Below, in pieces: positions 15,175-23,928 of a DNA stretch of 53,692 nucleotides. Made by a program: the position numbers and the translations under genes. The notes below the pieces were generated by a model. It was not told the origin of the DNA. It did no database searches and saw only the letters and a program-made list of their open reading frames with translations. Source of the stretch: an uncultured Clostridia bacterium (lineage in GTDB: Bacteria; Bacillota; Clostridia; Christensenellales; Borkfalkiaceae). The stretch covers positions 1-53,692 of the forward strand of contig CAJGDO010000007.1 of the NCBI GenBank assembly GCA_904502225.1. Direction: 5' to 3'. The first letter of the stretch is position 1. The number at the start of each line of letters is the position of its first letter.

Positions 15175-16674
15175 ATGAAAAAAGTATTAATGTTATTTTT
15201 AACTTTGTTTATTTTAGCACCAACCTTTTCGCTGTTTGGTTGTGCAAAAACTGAAACCACAAGCAAGGTAATCAGGGTTTGCAATTGTGAAGACTATATT
15301 GATGAAAGCATATTTGAAGAGTTTACCGCACAAACAGGCATTGAAGTAATTTATTCAACTTACGGAACAAATGAAAACTTGTATAACGAGTTGGTGATTA
15401 ACCCAAATAGTTATGACTTGGTTGTTCCAAGCGAATATATGATTGAAAAACTTGCAGTTGAAGGCAGAATTCAGCCTTTAACTAAAAAAACCGAATATCA
15501 AGGTTATTTGACCGATTATAACAGCAACATTTCTCCGTTTATTAAAGAAAAATTGCAAGCAATTGAAATTGATAGCGGAAAATATAAAAACGACAATTTA
15601 TCATTATACGATTTTATGGTCGGCTATATGTGGGGAACAATGGGTTGGGTTTATAATACCGAAACGGTTAGCGTTGATGACGTTAAAAATTGGTATAGCC
15701 CGTTTAATAACAGTGATATTTATGGAAGAATTACTATAAAAGACTCTGTTAGAGATTCATATATCGTTGGTTTAGCAATGGTTTATCAAGATGAACTTGA
15801 ATTAGCGACTGATAATCAAACAATTACCGAAATATTGAATAGAACAGATAAAACGTCGATAAATAAGGTTGGCGATAAATTATCTTCATTAAAAGATAAA
15901 TTGTATGGTTTTGAAGTTGACAGTGGCAAAAACGATATAGTTTTGGGCAATATTGATGCTTACGTTGCTTGGAGTGGTGATGCTGCTTATGCAATTGACG
16001 TTGCTGCGGGTGAATATGATGATGAAGATTTGGGCGTTTTAGAAGATGACCAATTAAAATCTTTAAGTTATTATATTCCAGACGAAGGTAGCAATATTTG
16101 GTTTGATGGTTTTGTTATGCCATCGGGTAGCACAAACTATGATGCCGTTTATAAATTTTTAGAGTTTATATCAAGTTCTTCAAGTGTTTATGCTAACATG
16201 AATTACACAGGCTACACAAGTATGATGGCTGGCGACTATATTTTTGATAATATCGTTGTTGATTGGTTTGATGAGTCTGAAGATTTAGAAGTAGGCGAAG
16301 GTATAGAAGTTGATTTTTCATATTTCTTTGGAAATAATGGGGATTATACCATTAAAGTTTCAGAAGAAAGTTATGGAAGGTTGATTGCACAATATCCAAC
16401 ACAAGAAAACGTTGAAAGATGTGCCGTTATGAGTTTCTTTGATAGCGAAACGCTTATGGATATCAACGAAATGTGGGAAAAAGTTAAAGGCGAAACTTGG
16501 TCTTGGTGGGTAATTATTTTAATAGTTTCACTTGTTGTTTTACTTGCAATCTTAATGATTTTATATAAAAATAAAGATAAAATTAAATGGATAAAATTAC
16601 CTGAAAGAAAGAAAAGTTATGCCCAAAGAAAAGGCTTAACAGAGATTAGCAAAAAAGAAATAAAGTATCTTTAA
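15175..16674 (+). CDS. potD: Spermidine/putrescine-binding lipoprotein with C-terminal membrane anchor
   Basis: The extracellular polyamine-binding protein is 499 residues long. A signal peptide ends in a lipobox with Cys23 (SLFGC). The binding-protein body starts at VIRVCNCEDYIDE and includes VVPSEYMIEKL and WSGDAAYA segments typical of PotD. Unusually, residues about 442-465 form a strong transmembrane helix, followed by a Lys-rich cytoplasmic-type tail of about 35 residues. The protein therefore appears anchored at both ends. Most PotD proteins are about 350 residues and lack this helix. It is the last gene of the operon and ends in a strong terminator. Confidence 0.92.
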   Translation: MKKVLMLFLTLFILAPTFSLFGCAKTETTSKVIRVCNCEDYIDESIFEEFTAQTGIEVIYSTYGTNENLYNELVINPNSYDLVVPSEYMIEKLAVEGRIQPLTKKTEYQGYLTDYNSNISPFIKEKLQAIEIDSGKYKNDNLSLYDFMVGYMWGTMGWVYNTETVSVDDVKNWYSPFNNSDIYGRITIKDSVRDSYIVGLAMVYQDELELATDNQTITEILNRTDKTSINKVGDKLSSLKDKLYGFEVDSGKNDIVLGNIDAYVAWSGDAAYAIDVAAGEYDDEDLGVLEDDQLKSLSYYIPDEGSNIWFDGFVMPSGSTNYDAVYKFLEFISSSSSVYANMNYTGYTSMMAGDYIFDNIVVDWFDESEDLEVGEGIEVDFSYFFGNNGDYTIKVSEESYGRLIAQYPTQENVERCAVMSFFDSETLMDINEMWEKVKGETWSWWVIILIVSLVVLLAILMILYKNKDKIKWIKLPERKKSYAQRKGLTEISKKEIKYL

Positions 16675-16681
16675 TAAAATC

Positions 16682-16718
16682 AAACAGGCAAAAAGCCAAT
16701 GCTTTTTGCCTGTTTTTT
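16682..16718 (+). terminator. Terminator of the pot operon
   Basis: AAACAGGCAAAAAGC (16682-16696) pairs perfectly with GCTTTTTGCCTGTTT (16701-16715) across a CAAT tetraloop, followed by T's. Confidence 0.95.
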
Positions 16719-16769
16719 ATTTATACTAAAAAATAATACAAATATTTTTAATTTATAATGTTTTTTGAA

Positions 16770-16798
16770 TTGACAAAAGATTTTTAATTTTATATAAT
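16770..16798 (+). promoter_or_regulatory. Promoter of tRNA-Thr
   Basis: TTGACA (16770-16775), a 17-base spacer and TATAAT (16793-16798). The predicted start near 16805 is about 13 bases before the tRNA. Confidence 0.88.
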
Positions 16799-16817
16799 GT
16801 ATTAGCATTTAAGAAAT

Positions 16818-16893
16818 GCTGATATGGCTCAGATGGTAGAGCACATCCTTGGTAAGGATGAGGTCACCGGTTCGATTCCGGTTATCAGCTCCA
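16818..16893 (+). tRNA. tRNA-Thr (anticodon GGT)
   Basis: The cloverleaf folds fully. The acceptor stem is GCTGATA/TATCAGC, the D arm carries GGTAGAGC, the anticodon stem CATCC/GGATG holds the loop TTGGTAA with anticodon GGT, and the T stem ACCGG/CCGGT holds TTCGATT. The discriminator base is T, and CCA is encoded at 16891-16893. It reads ACC and ACT codons. It is a single tRNA with its own consensus promoter and terminator. Confidence 0.97.
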
Positions 16894-16896
16894 AAA

Positions 16897-16930
16897 AAAC
16901 GCTCACTTAACTTAAGTGAGCGTTTATTTT
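16897..16930. terminator. Bidirectional terminator between tRNA-Thr and mtnN
   Basis: AAACGCTCACTTAA (16897-16910) pairs with TTAAGTGAGCGTTT (16912-16925); the innermost bases form the loop. T-rich sequence follows on the plus strand and an A7 tract precedes it, so it can serve both directions. Confidence 0.9.
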
Positions 16931-17590
16931 TTAACATATAGCGTCAAGAACTTTTAGGATAACTGAAGGGAAGCCTTTTCCAACTTTTTTAAGATTTTCT
17001 AAAAATTGTTCGGGTTGTGTGCCGTTTCCGTACACGTCGCTAATACCTTTTATTGCAACAAAAGGAACGCCATTTGAAGTGCATACTTGTGCAATTGCAC
17101 CTGCTTCCATATCGCAAATGCTACAATTCATATCGTTTATAGTTTTTACGTCTTCATATTTATGAGTAAACTTGTCCGAACTAGCAATATTTTTCTTTTC
17201 TAAAAAGTCAAGCCCGTTTACATACGCATCAAAATAAACTCTATTATATTCTTGAATATAACCAATAGGCACGTCGTCAATAGCACTTACGTCAAAATCG
17301 TATTGACAACATTTTTCCACGACATAATATTCTAAAATTTTAACGCTATCATTCATTCCGCCACAAGTTCCAAAATTTAAAATGAATTTTGGGTTATACT
17401 TGTCGATTAAAAGTTGGGTGGTTAATGCTGAACTAACCTTGCCTATGCCACTTATGGCAATTATTGCATCCTTTCCATTTAGTTTGCAAGAATAACAAGG
17501 CTTGTCCGCAAGCACAAATTCTTTAACGCACGTTGCCGTTTTTAAGAGTTCTTCACTTTCTTTTTTTAATGCGATAACAAAACAAATCAT
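16931..17590 (-). CDS. mtnN: 5'-methylthioadenosine/S-adenosylhomocysteine nucleosidase
   Basis: The 219-residue nucleosidase cleaves MTA and SAH to adenine plus the thioribosyl product, feeding methionine salvage and removing inhibitors of methylation and polyamine synthesis. FVIALKKESE opens the protein, with ISGIGKVSSA near 50. DMEAGAIAQV near 165 holds the ribose-binding Glu, and KGISDVYG near 190 holds the catalytic Asp. The ATG at 17590 is preferred because AAGG lies 8 bases upstream; the GTG at 17599 sits too close to it. MTA is a by-product of spermidine synthesis, so its place beside the polyamine importer is suggestive. Confidence 0.9.
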   Translation of the reverse strand: MICFVIALKKESEELLKTATCVKEFVLADKPCYSCKLNGKDAIIAISGIGKVSSALTTQLLIDKYNPKFILNFGTCGGMNDSVKILEYYVVEKCCQYDFDVSAIDDVPIGYIQEYNRVYFDAYVNGLDFLEKKNIASSDKFTHKYEDVKTINDMNCSICDMEAGAIAQVCTSNGVPFVAIKGISDVYGNGTQPEQFLENLKKVGKGFPSVILKVLDAIC

Positions 17591-17616
17591 AATTTTCACC
17601 TTTTTTCGATGTTTTT

Positions 17617-17645
17617 ATTATATCACGATAGACTTGATAAGTCAA
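17617..17645 (-). promoter_or_regulatory. mtnN promoter
   Basis: On the minus strand, TTGACT (17645-17640), a 17-base spacer and TATAAT (17622-17617) with TGA directly before it. Confidence 0.8.
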
Positions 17646-17683
17646 TTTATAAAAAGTTATATAAAAGAAAAAGTAAAATATAA

Positions 17684-17712
17684 TTTACAAATAAATATTA
17701 ATGTGTTATACT
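17684..17712 (+). promoter_or_regulatory. pncB promoter
   Basis: TTTACA (17684-17689), a 17-base spacer and TATACT (17707-17712) with TGT upstream as an extended -10. A leader of about 60 bases follows. Confidence 0.65.
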
Positions 17713-17777
17713 TAATAAATAGTGGATAATTGTAATCTTTAATTGATAAAAATGATTTTTAGCGTAAGGAGATTGAA

Positions 17778-19232
17778 ATGGACAAAAGAAATTTAACGTT
17801 GCTTACTGACTTATATCAATTAACAATGATGAACGGATACCTTAAACACGGAAAAAAAGAAGAAATCGCCGTGTTTGATGTGTTTTTCCGCCAAAATGAA
17901 ATGATAACTTACTCGCTTGCTTGTGGTTTAGAACAAGTTGTTGACTACGTTTTGAACTTAAAGTTTGGCGAAGATGAGATTGAATATCTTAAAAACTTAA
18001 AAATATTTGACCAAGAATTTTTGGATTATCTAAAAGATTTTAAGTTTACGGGTGATATTTATGCCGTGCCAGAAGGAACGGTCGTTTTCCCTGGCGAACC
18101 TATTATGACGGTTAAAGCACCAATTATTCAAGCACAACTAATTGAAACTGCAATCTTAAACATGCTTAACTTTCAAACGCTTATTGCAACCAAGTCTGCA
18201 AAAATTTGCTCTGCCGCAAAAGGTGACGTTGTTATGGAATTTGGTTTAAGAAGAGCCCAAGCCCCAGATGCCGGCATTTATGGTGCAAGAGCAGCAGTTA
18301 TTGGTGGTTGTAATTCAACTTCTAACGTGTTGGCTGGCAAAATGTTCGATATTCCTGTTGCGGGAACGCATGCTCATAGTTGGGTTATGAACTTTAAAGA
18401 TGAATATACAGCGTTTATGGAATACGCTAAAACATACCCAAATAATACGCTTTTATTGGTTGACACTTACGATACCTTAAATCAAGGTGTCCCAAACGCC
18501 ATAAAGGTATTTGACTACTTAAAAGAACAAGGCTACAAGCCAAAAGGAATTCGTTTGGATTCTGGCGACCTTGCATATTTATCTAAAAAAGCAAGAAAAA
18601 TGCTTGATGATGCTGGCTATCCAGACACGATTATTTGTGCATCGGGCGACCTTGATGAATATTCTATAAATTCACTAAAAAGCCAAGGTGCAAAAATTAA
18701 TTCTTGGGGCGTTGGCACAAAACTTATAACAAGTGCCGATATGCCTGCTTTGGGTGGTGTATATAAACTCGCAGCAGTTATTGATGAAAAAGGGAATGAA
18801 ACGCCAAAAATTAAACTTTCTGAAAACGTTGCAAAAATCACCAACCCAGGTTTTAAGGATATTTACAGGGTTTATGATAATGTTTCTGGAAAGGCAGAGG
18901 CGGACTGCATTTTCTTAAGAAATGAAGAAGATGTTGACCAATCTAAACCATTGGTTTTAACCCACCAAACTGAAAGATGGAAAAAGATTACCTTTAATAA
19001 CTATACGGTTAGAAAATTACACGTTGACGTTATTAAAAATGGTCAATTAGTCTATAAATTACCATCATTAAAAGAAATTATTGAATATACAAAGACCGAA
19101 CTTGATAGTTTTTGGGATGAGTATAAACGTCTTGACAAACCACATTTATATAAAGTCGATTTGTCAGACAAGCTTTATGAATTAAAAAGTAAAATGCTTG
19201 ATGATATTAGGTCTAAACAAGTAAAAGCATAG
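17778..19232 (+). CDS. pncB: Nicotinate phosphoribosyltransferase
   Basis: This 484-residue enzyme joins nicotinate to PRPP to give nicotinate mononucleotide, the entry of the NAD salvage pathway. TLLTDLYQLTMMNGY at residues 7-21 is the family signature start. FGLRRAQAPDAG near 155 and GTHAHSWVM near 195 form the active site, including the histidine that is phosphorylated in the ATP-coupled reaction. RLDSGDLAYLSKKAR near 260 and GVGTKLITSADMPALGGVYKL near 312 bind the phosphate and base. The length fits the type-1 enzyme of Gram-positives. TAAGGAG precedes the ATG. The next gene follows after 12 bases. Confidence 0.94.
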   Translation: MDKRNLTLLTDLYQLTMMNGYLKHGKKEEIAVFDVFFRQNEMITYSLACGLEQVVDYVLNLKFGEDEIEYLKNLKIFDQEFLDYLKDFKFTGDIYAVPEGTVVFPGEPIMTVKAPIIQAQLIETAILNMLNFQTLIATKSAKICSAAKGDVVMEFGLRRAQAPDAGIYGARAAVIGGCNSTSNVLAGKMFDIPVAGTHAHSWVMNFKDEYTAFMEYAKTYPNNTLLLVDTYDTLNQGVPNAIKVFDYLKEQGYKPKGIRLDSGDLAYLSKKARKMLDDAGYPDTIICASGDLDEYSINSLKSQGAKINSWGVGTKLITSADMPALGGVYKLAAVIDEKGNETPKIKLSENVAKITNPGFKDIYRVYDNVSGKAEADCIFLRNEEDVDQSKPLVLTHQTERWKKITFNNYTVRKLHVDVIKNGQLVYKLPSLKEIIEYTKTELDSFWDEYKRLDKPHLYKVDLSDKLYELKSKMLDDIRSKQVKA

Positions 19233-19244
19233 GGAGATTTTGTT

Positions 19245-19826
19245 TTGGAGTTAAAAAAGAGAAAGTATAAGCGTAAAGACGTCAATTTAATGCTTGACGC
19301 ATACAAATCGCAATACGAAAACTTAATAAACGAACTTCGAAGTCGAATAAGTCAACTTTCAAAAGAGAATAAAGAGTTGTATGACCAATTAGAAAAAGTC
19401 AACGAAAAAGAAAAACTAATTATTTTAACTCTTGAAAGGGCGGAAAAAACAGCAAGTCAAATTGTTGAACAAGCCGAGTTAGAATATTCGCTTGAAATGG
19501 AAAGGCTAAAAAAGTTCTCTAAAAGTTGGGACGATTATTTTGATGCCTTAAAAGAAAAATACCCTTTATATAAAGCAACAAAAAAGGCCGTTGCTATAAA
19601 GGAAAAGGTTGATAAAGACTCTAAAACAAAAAATTCTAAAAATACAATTAAAGAGCTTGAAAAACTTATTAATGAAGAAGAAAAGTTTAATCCAAAACAA
19701 AAAATAAAAGATTATATAGTTGCGACAAGTGATACTGGCTTTGATATGAATAAAGTTTTGCATCCGGGTGAGTTGGAGTTGGGGGAAATATGCAAGGAAT
19801 TGGGGCTAATAGAAGAAAACGAATAA
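19245..19826 (+). CDS. DivIVA-like coiled-coil protein
   Basis: The 193-residue protein starts with a TTG codon 8 bases after GGGAGA. The N-terminal segment (KRKYKRKDVNLMLDAYKSQY) resembles the DivIVA/GpsB membrane-binding region. A long coiled coil spans residues about 20-75 (NELRSRISQLSKENKELYDQLE), followed by AEKTASQIVEQAELE, which is also DivIVA-like. Residues 115-150 are Lys/Glu-rich. DivIVA proteins mark negatively curved membrane at septa and poles, and in Firmicutes they often sit just upstream of lspA and rluD, as here. The family call rests on this resemblance and the neighbours. The end overlaps lspA by 37 bases. Confidence 0.6.
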   Translation: MELKKRKYKRKDVNLMLDAYKSQYENLINELRSRISQLSKENKELYDQLEKVNEKEKLIILTLERAEKTASQIVEQAELEYSLEMERLKKFSKSWDDYFDALKEKYPLYKATKKAVAIKEKVDKDSKTKNSKNTIKELEKLINEEEKFNPKQKIKDYIVATSDTGFDMNKVLHPGELELGEICKELGLIEENE

Positions 19827-20332
19827 TTACTGAAATTGCCTTATTATGCTTGCTAGTTTTCTTAATAGCAGTTGACCAAATAACAAAGTACCATTTTTCA
19901 ACAACAATGGAATTAGGTGATAGGCAAACGGTAATCGATGGTTTTTTCTATTTTAGTTATGCACTAAATAAAGGTGCTGCTTGGAGTTTTTTGTCAGGCG
20001 TTTCTTGGGCACAAACCTTTTTTAAGATTATAACAGTTTTTGCACTAATAATGTTTGTTGCACTTTACGTTTATTGCGTAAAAAAGGAATATAAATGGCT
20101 AAAAGTATCATTAATTTTTATAATCAGTGGCACACTTGGTAATTTTATTGACAGGTTGTTTATTGGTGGTGTTGTTGACTTTTTAAGTTTTGTGTTCGGG
20201 GAATATTCTTACCCAATATTTAACCTAGCAGACACCTTTTTAGTTGTCGGTATGATAATGTTTATAATATATCTTTTATTTATAGACAAAAATGCAATTT
20301 TTAAGAAAAGAAATGACAGTAAAGAAGTTTGA
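19790..20332 (+). CDS. lspA: Lipoprotein signal peptidase (signal peptidase II)
   Basis: This 180-residue membrane aspartyl protease removes signal peptides from prolipoproteins, such as the PotD and NMT1-type lipoproteins in this window. It has four transmembrane helices. The catalytic aspartates lie in GTLGNFIDRL (near residue 120) and FNLADTFL (near 147). VDQITKY near residue 28 and LNKGAAWSF near 63 are also family signatures. The start overlaps the divIVA-like gene by 37 bases, with GGGGGA as ribosome site. Confidence 0.94.
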   Translation: MQGIGANRRKRIITEIALLCLLVFLIAVDQITKYHFSTTMELGDRQTVIDGFFYFSYALNKGAAWSFLSGVSWAQTFFKIITVFALIMFVALYVYCVKKEYKWLKVSLIFIISGTLGNFIDRLFIGGVVDFLSFVFGEYSYPIFNLADTFLVVGMIMFIIYLLFIDKNAIFKKRNDSKEV

Positions 20333-21212
20333 AATAAATGATTTAGAAGGCGTTAGAATTGACGTTTTTTTATCAGGACAATTAAATTTGACACGTTCTC
20401 ACATTAAAAAATTGTGTGATGACGGCAACGTTAAGTGCGGGGATAAGGTTATTAAGGCAAGCAAAGTTGTTAAAAATGGAGAAACAATAGAAGTTTTTTT
20501 GCCAGAAAACAAAAATCTTGACCTTGAGCCAAAAGATATGCCATTAAACATAGTTTATCAAGATAACGACGTTGCAGTTATTGATAAACCACAGGGGTTG
20601 ACCGTGCACGCTGGAAGTGGAACACAAGGTGACACACTTGTAAATGCACTTTTATATCACTTGGACAACTTGTCGGGTATAAATGGGGTTATAAGACCGG
20701 GAATTGTGCATAGGATAGACAAAAACACGTCTGGCTTATTAGTTGTTGCAAAAAATGATAAGGCACATTTAAGCCTTGCAAAACAGTTAGAAGATAAAAC
20801 TTGCCATAGAATTTACCTTGCACTTTTAGAGGGTGTTGTAAAAGAAGATAGTGGGACTATCCATACTTTTATTGACAGAAACCAAAAAGATAGGACCAAA
20901 ATGGCAGTTTCAAAAAGTGGGCGTGAAGCAATTACCGACTTTAAGGTCGTTAAAAGATACGCTCAACATACTCTTTGCCAGTTTTCATTAAAGACGGGCA
21001 GAACGCACCAAATAAGAGTTCATGCAAAACATATTGGTCATCCGGTTGTTGGCGATAAAGAGTATGGCTATAAAAACCAAAAATTTAAACTTGACGGACA
21101 GTTGTTGCACGCATATAAACTTGAATTTATACATCCATCGACTAATAAATTGGTAAGTTTTACAAGCGATTTGCCGTCTTATTTTGAAAAAATATTAAAG
21201 GGTTTAAGATAA
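20313..21212 (+). CDS. RluD-family pseudouridine synthase
   Basis: The 299-residue enzyme isomerises uridines in 23S rRNA. An S4 RNA-binding domain covers residues about 13-75 (RIDVFLSGQLNLTRSHIKKL). The catalytic motif is HRIDKNTSGLLVVAKND near residue 130, with the active Asp. RTHQIRVHAKHIGHPVVGDKEYG lies near 230. An ATG at 20292 would add seven residues and overlap lspA more, but the ATG at 20313 gives the usual N-terminus. Neither start has a strong ribosome site. The lspA-rluD-pyrR order matches B. subtilis. Confidence 0.9.
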   Translation: MTVKKFEINDLEGVRIDVFLSGQLNLTRSHIKKLCDDGNVKCGDKVIKASKVVKNGETIEVFLPENKNLDLEPKDMPLNIVYQDNDVAVIDKPQGLTVHAGSGTQGDTLVNALLYHLDNLSGINGVIRPGIVHRIDKNTSGLLVVAKNDKAHLSLAKQLEDKTCHRIYLALLEGVVKEDSGTIHTFIDRNQKDRTKMAVSKSGREAITDFKVVKRYAQHTLCQFSLKTGRTHQIRVHAKHIGHPVVGDKEYGYKNQKFKLDGQLLHAYKLEFIHPSTNKLVSFTSDLPSYFEKILKGLR

Positions 21213-21213
21213 T

Positions 21214-21741
21214 ATGCAAATTAAAACCGTTTTAATGGATGCTCTTGCAGTAGATAGGGCACTAAAAAGAATTTCGCACGAAATTATCGAAAATAACAAG
21301 GGTGTAAACAACATTGTTATGCTTGGCATTGCAAAAGGTGGCGTGCCTATTTGTGATATTCTTGCAAAAAATATTTTTGATATTGAAAAAATTGAAATTT
21401 CAACGGCTAAACTTGATATTACTAACTTTAGAGACGATAAAACTAAAGATAATATTAAAGAAAATTTGGCTGTTGAGGATATAGGTTTTTCATTGGTAGG
21501 TAAAGACGTTATTTTGTGTGATGACGTTTTGTATACGGGAAGAACTGTTAGGGCTGGAATTGAGGCTATTATTAAACACGGCAGACCAAAAAGCATTCAA
21601 CTTGCAGTTTTAATCGACAGAGGGCATAGGGAATTGCCAATAAGGGCGGATTACGTTGGAAAGAACGTTCCAACCTCAAGAGATGAAATAATTAAGGTAG
21701 AGATAGATAATAATACTAAATCTGTAATTTTGTGCCAATAA
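21214..21741 (+). CDS. pyrR: Bifunctional pyr operon regulator / uracil phosphoribosyltransferase
   Basis: The 175-residue protein has the PRPP-binding loop DVILCDDVLYTGRTVRAGIEA (about residues 92-112) and the C-terminal RADYVGKNVPTSRDE segment seen in PyrR. In Firmicutes it binds pyr mRNA when UMP is high and causes transcription termination; it also has weak uracil phosphoribosyltransferase activity. No pyrimidine biosynthesis gene or PyrR-binding loop is visible in this window, so its targets must be elsewhere. It starts one base after the rluD-like gene ends. Confidence 0.92.
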   Translation: MQIKTVLMDALAVDRALKRISHEIIENNKGVNNIVMLGIAKGGVPICDILAKNIFDIEKIEISTAKLDITNFRDDKTKDNIKENLAVEDIGFSLVGKDVILCDDVLYTGRTVRAGIEAIIKHGRPKSIQLAVLIDRGHRELPIRADYVGKNVPTSRDEIIKVEIDNNTKSVILCQ

Positions 21742-21763
21742 CATATAAAGGAAGGAATTGACA

Positions 21764-23080
21764 GTGGCAAAACCATTAGTGGCAATAGTTGGCAGGCCAA
21801 ACGTTGGCAAATCAACTTTTTTTAACAAAGTAGTAGGGAAAAAAATATCGATAGTAGAAGACTTTCCAGGCGTGACTCGTGATAGGCTTTATGCTGATGC
21901 AGAGTGGTGTGGGAATTATTTTACGTTGGTTGATACGGGTGGATTGGAACTAAAATCTACTGACCAAATGTGGAAACATATTCAAAAACAAGCGGAAATC
22001 GCAATTGAAACGGCCGATGTTATTATATTGTTTACTGATGCTAAAACAGGCTTAAACGCATCAGACCAAGATGTTGCAATGAAACTTCGTAAATCGGGTA
22101 AGCCAGTTGTTTTAGCAGTTAATAAACTTGATAATTACGAGATAGATAAATTGTTCGAGTTTTACAACTTGGGGTTAGGCGAGCCATACGGGATTTCGGC
22201 TGAACACGGCACAGGTGTGGGCGAACTTTTAGATGCTGTTGTTGAACAGTTTAAGGTTGCAGGTGATAAAGATGATGACAACTCATTGCACCTTGCAGTG
22301 GTTGGAAAACCAAATGCAGGAAAGTCGAGTTTATGTAATAAATTACTAGGGTTTGATAGGACTATTGTGTCTGACATAGCGGGTACGACAAGAGATGCAA
22401 TTGACACCCCTTTTATGTATAAAGGCAATAAATATACGCTTATTGATACCGCTGGTATTAGAAAGAAAAAAAGCGTTGAAGAAGACCTTGAATATTACAG
22501 TGTTTTAAGGGCTTTAGGTGCGATTAGAAGGGCTGACGTTTGCATTATTATGATTGATGCTGAACAAGGTATAACAGAGCAAGACGTTAAGATTTGTGGA
22601 TACGTTCACGAACAAGGCAAGCCATCAATTGTCGTTATGAATAAGTGGGATTTAATTGAAAAAGATACAAATACCATTAATATTTTTAACAACGATTTAA
22701 AAGAAGATTTAAAGTTTATGGACTATATTTTGCCTATTTACGTTTCGGCAAAAACAGGGCAAAGAACAGATAAGATTTTAGACCTTTCGTTAAGGGCGAT
22801 GGAAAATGCGAATAGGCGTATTTCAACTGGGCAATTAAATGATTTGATTTTAGATTGTGTTAGGGCAAACGAGCCACCGTCAGTAAACGGAAAGAGATTA
22901 AAGATTAAGTTTGTGACCCAACTTTCAACAAATCCACCAACTTTTATCTTATTTGTAAACGATAGTTCAATTATGCACTTTTCATACAAAAGATATCTTG
23001 AAAACTGCTTAAGAAAGGCTTATGATTTTTCAGGAACGCCTATAAAAATTATTGTAAGGGAAAATAACGAAGATGAGTGA
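21764..23080 (+). CDS. der: Ribosome biogenesis GTPase Der (EngA)
   Basis: This 438-residue GTPase has two tandem G domains and acts in maturation of the 50S subunit. The first has GRPNVGKST (residues about 10-18), DTGG and NKLD. The second has GKPNAGKSS (near 183), DTAG and NKWD. A KH-like domain follows from about residue 350. The GTG at 21764 is chosen because AAAGGAAGG lies about 7 bases before it, while the upstream TTG at 21758 abuts that site. The end overlaps plsY by 8 bases. Confidence 0.95.
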   Translation: MAKPLVAIVGRPNVGKSTFFNKVVGKKISIVEDFPGVTRDRLYADAEWCGNYFTLVDTGGLELKSTDQMWKHIQKQAEIAIETADVIILFTDAKTGLNASDQDVAMKLRKSGKPVVLAVNKLDNYEIDKLFEFYNLGLGEPYGISAEHGTGVGELLDAVVEQFKVAGDKDDDNSLHLAVVGKPNAGKSSLCNKLLGFDRTIVSDIAGTTRDAIDTPFMYKGNKYTLIDTAGIRKKKSVEEDLEYYSVLRALGAIRRADVCIIMIDAEQGITEQDVKICGYVHEQGKPSIVVMNKWDLIEKDTNTINIFNNDLKEDLKFMDYILPIYVSAKTGQRTDKILDLSLRAMENANRRISTGQLNDLILDCVRANEPPSVNGKRLKIKFVTQLSTNPPTFILFVNDSSIMHFSYKRYLENCLRKAYDFSGTPIKIIVRENNEDE

Positions 23081-23849
23081 TATTATTATTTTAATATTAT
23101 TTGCACTTGGAAGTTATATGTTTGGAAATATAAACTGGGCGATTATAATTTCTAAATCAAAAAACAAAGATATAAGAAAAATGGGCAGTGGAAACCCAGG
23201 AACGCTCAACATGAGCAGGAATATGGGGCTTAAATTTGGGCTATTAACCTTTTTTCTTGATATTATGAAAGGCGTTATTCCAACTTTAACGGTATTTTTT
23301 GTATTTCAAGGCAAATTCTTTCCTAACAGCCAATTCGCAATATCTGACTTTGCAATTTACTTGTGTGGTTTTGCGGTTGTTATGGGGCATATTTATCCTG
23401 TTGTTTTTAAGTTTAAGGGCGGAAAGGGTATTGCTTCAACAATTGGTGTGTTCTTGGTTTGTGAATCGGTTTACGGGATTGAATGGGCGGTTATTATTAT
23501 AATGGCTTTAGTTGCTGCCTTGCTCTTTATATATTTAACCGAATTTGGTGCTATGGGCTCTTTTATAGCAATAACACCACCTGTAATTGCAAGTTTAATA
23601 AGATTGTTTAACGTTTATGGTAATTTTAGGTTTTCAGTTGACCCAACGACAACCACTTTATACGTTTTAACAAATTTCTTGGTGTTTGCAATTTGCTTTT
23701 TCACTTGGTTTGCACATAGACGCAATATTGAAAGGATGCTTTCTGGGGATGAACACCCAACCTCAATTAAAGAAATGGTTGTTAAAATGAAAGCAAAAAA
23801 GGCCTTAAAGAATAAAGAAACTGGCGATGAAAAAAATAAAAAACAATAA
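23073..23849 (+). CDS. plsY: Acyl-phosphate:glycerol-3-phosphate acyltransferase
   Basis: The 258-residue membrane enzyme transfers an acyl group from acyl-phosphate to glycerol-3-phosphate, the first step of phospholipid synthesis. GSGNPGTLNMSRNMG near residue 38 and KFKGGKGIAST near 112 are two of the conserved cytoplasmic loops. It is longer than the usual 190-220 residues because of a charged Lys-rich tail of about 35 residues. In many Firmicutes gpsA lies between plsY and spoIVA; it is absent here. Confidence 0.92.
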   Translation: MSDIIILILFALGSYMFGNINWAIIISKSKNKDIRKMGSGNPGTLNMSRNMGLKFGLLTFFLDIMKGVIPTLTVFFVFQGKFFPNSQFAISDFAIYLCGFAVVMGHIYPVVFKFKGGKGIASTIGVFLVCESVYGIEWAVIIIMALVAALLFIYLTEFGAMGSFIAITPPVIASLIRLFNVYGNFRFSVDPTTTTLYVLTNFLVFAICFFTWFAHRRNIERMLSGDEHPTSIKEMVVKMKAKKALKNKETGDEKNKKQ

Positions 23850-23871
23850 AATAAAAAAATGAACAAATAAA

Positions 23872-23900
23872 TCATATAAAAATTAAACCTCTCATATATT
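23872..23900 (+). promoter_or_regulatory. SigE-type promoter of spoIVA
   Basis: TCATATA (23872-23878), a 14-base spacer and CATATATT (23893-23900) agree closely with the SigE consensus. In B. subtilis spoIVA is under SigE control in the mother cell, so the match is biologically expected. Confidence 0.7.
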
Positions 23901-23928
23901 ATTCGTGTAATATGTGGGAGGTTTTCTT

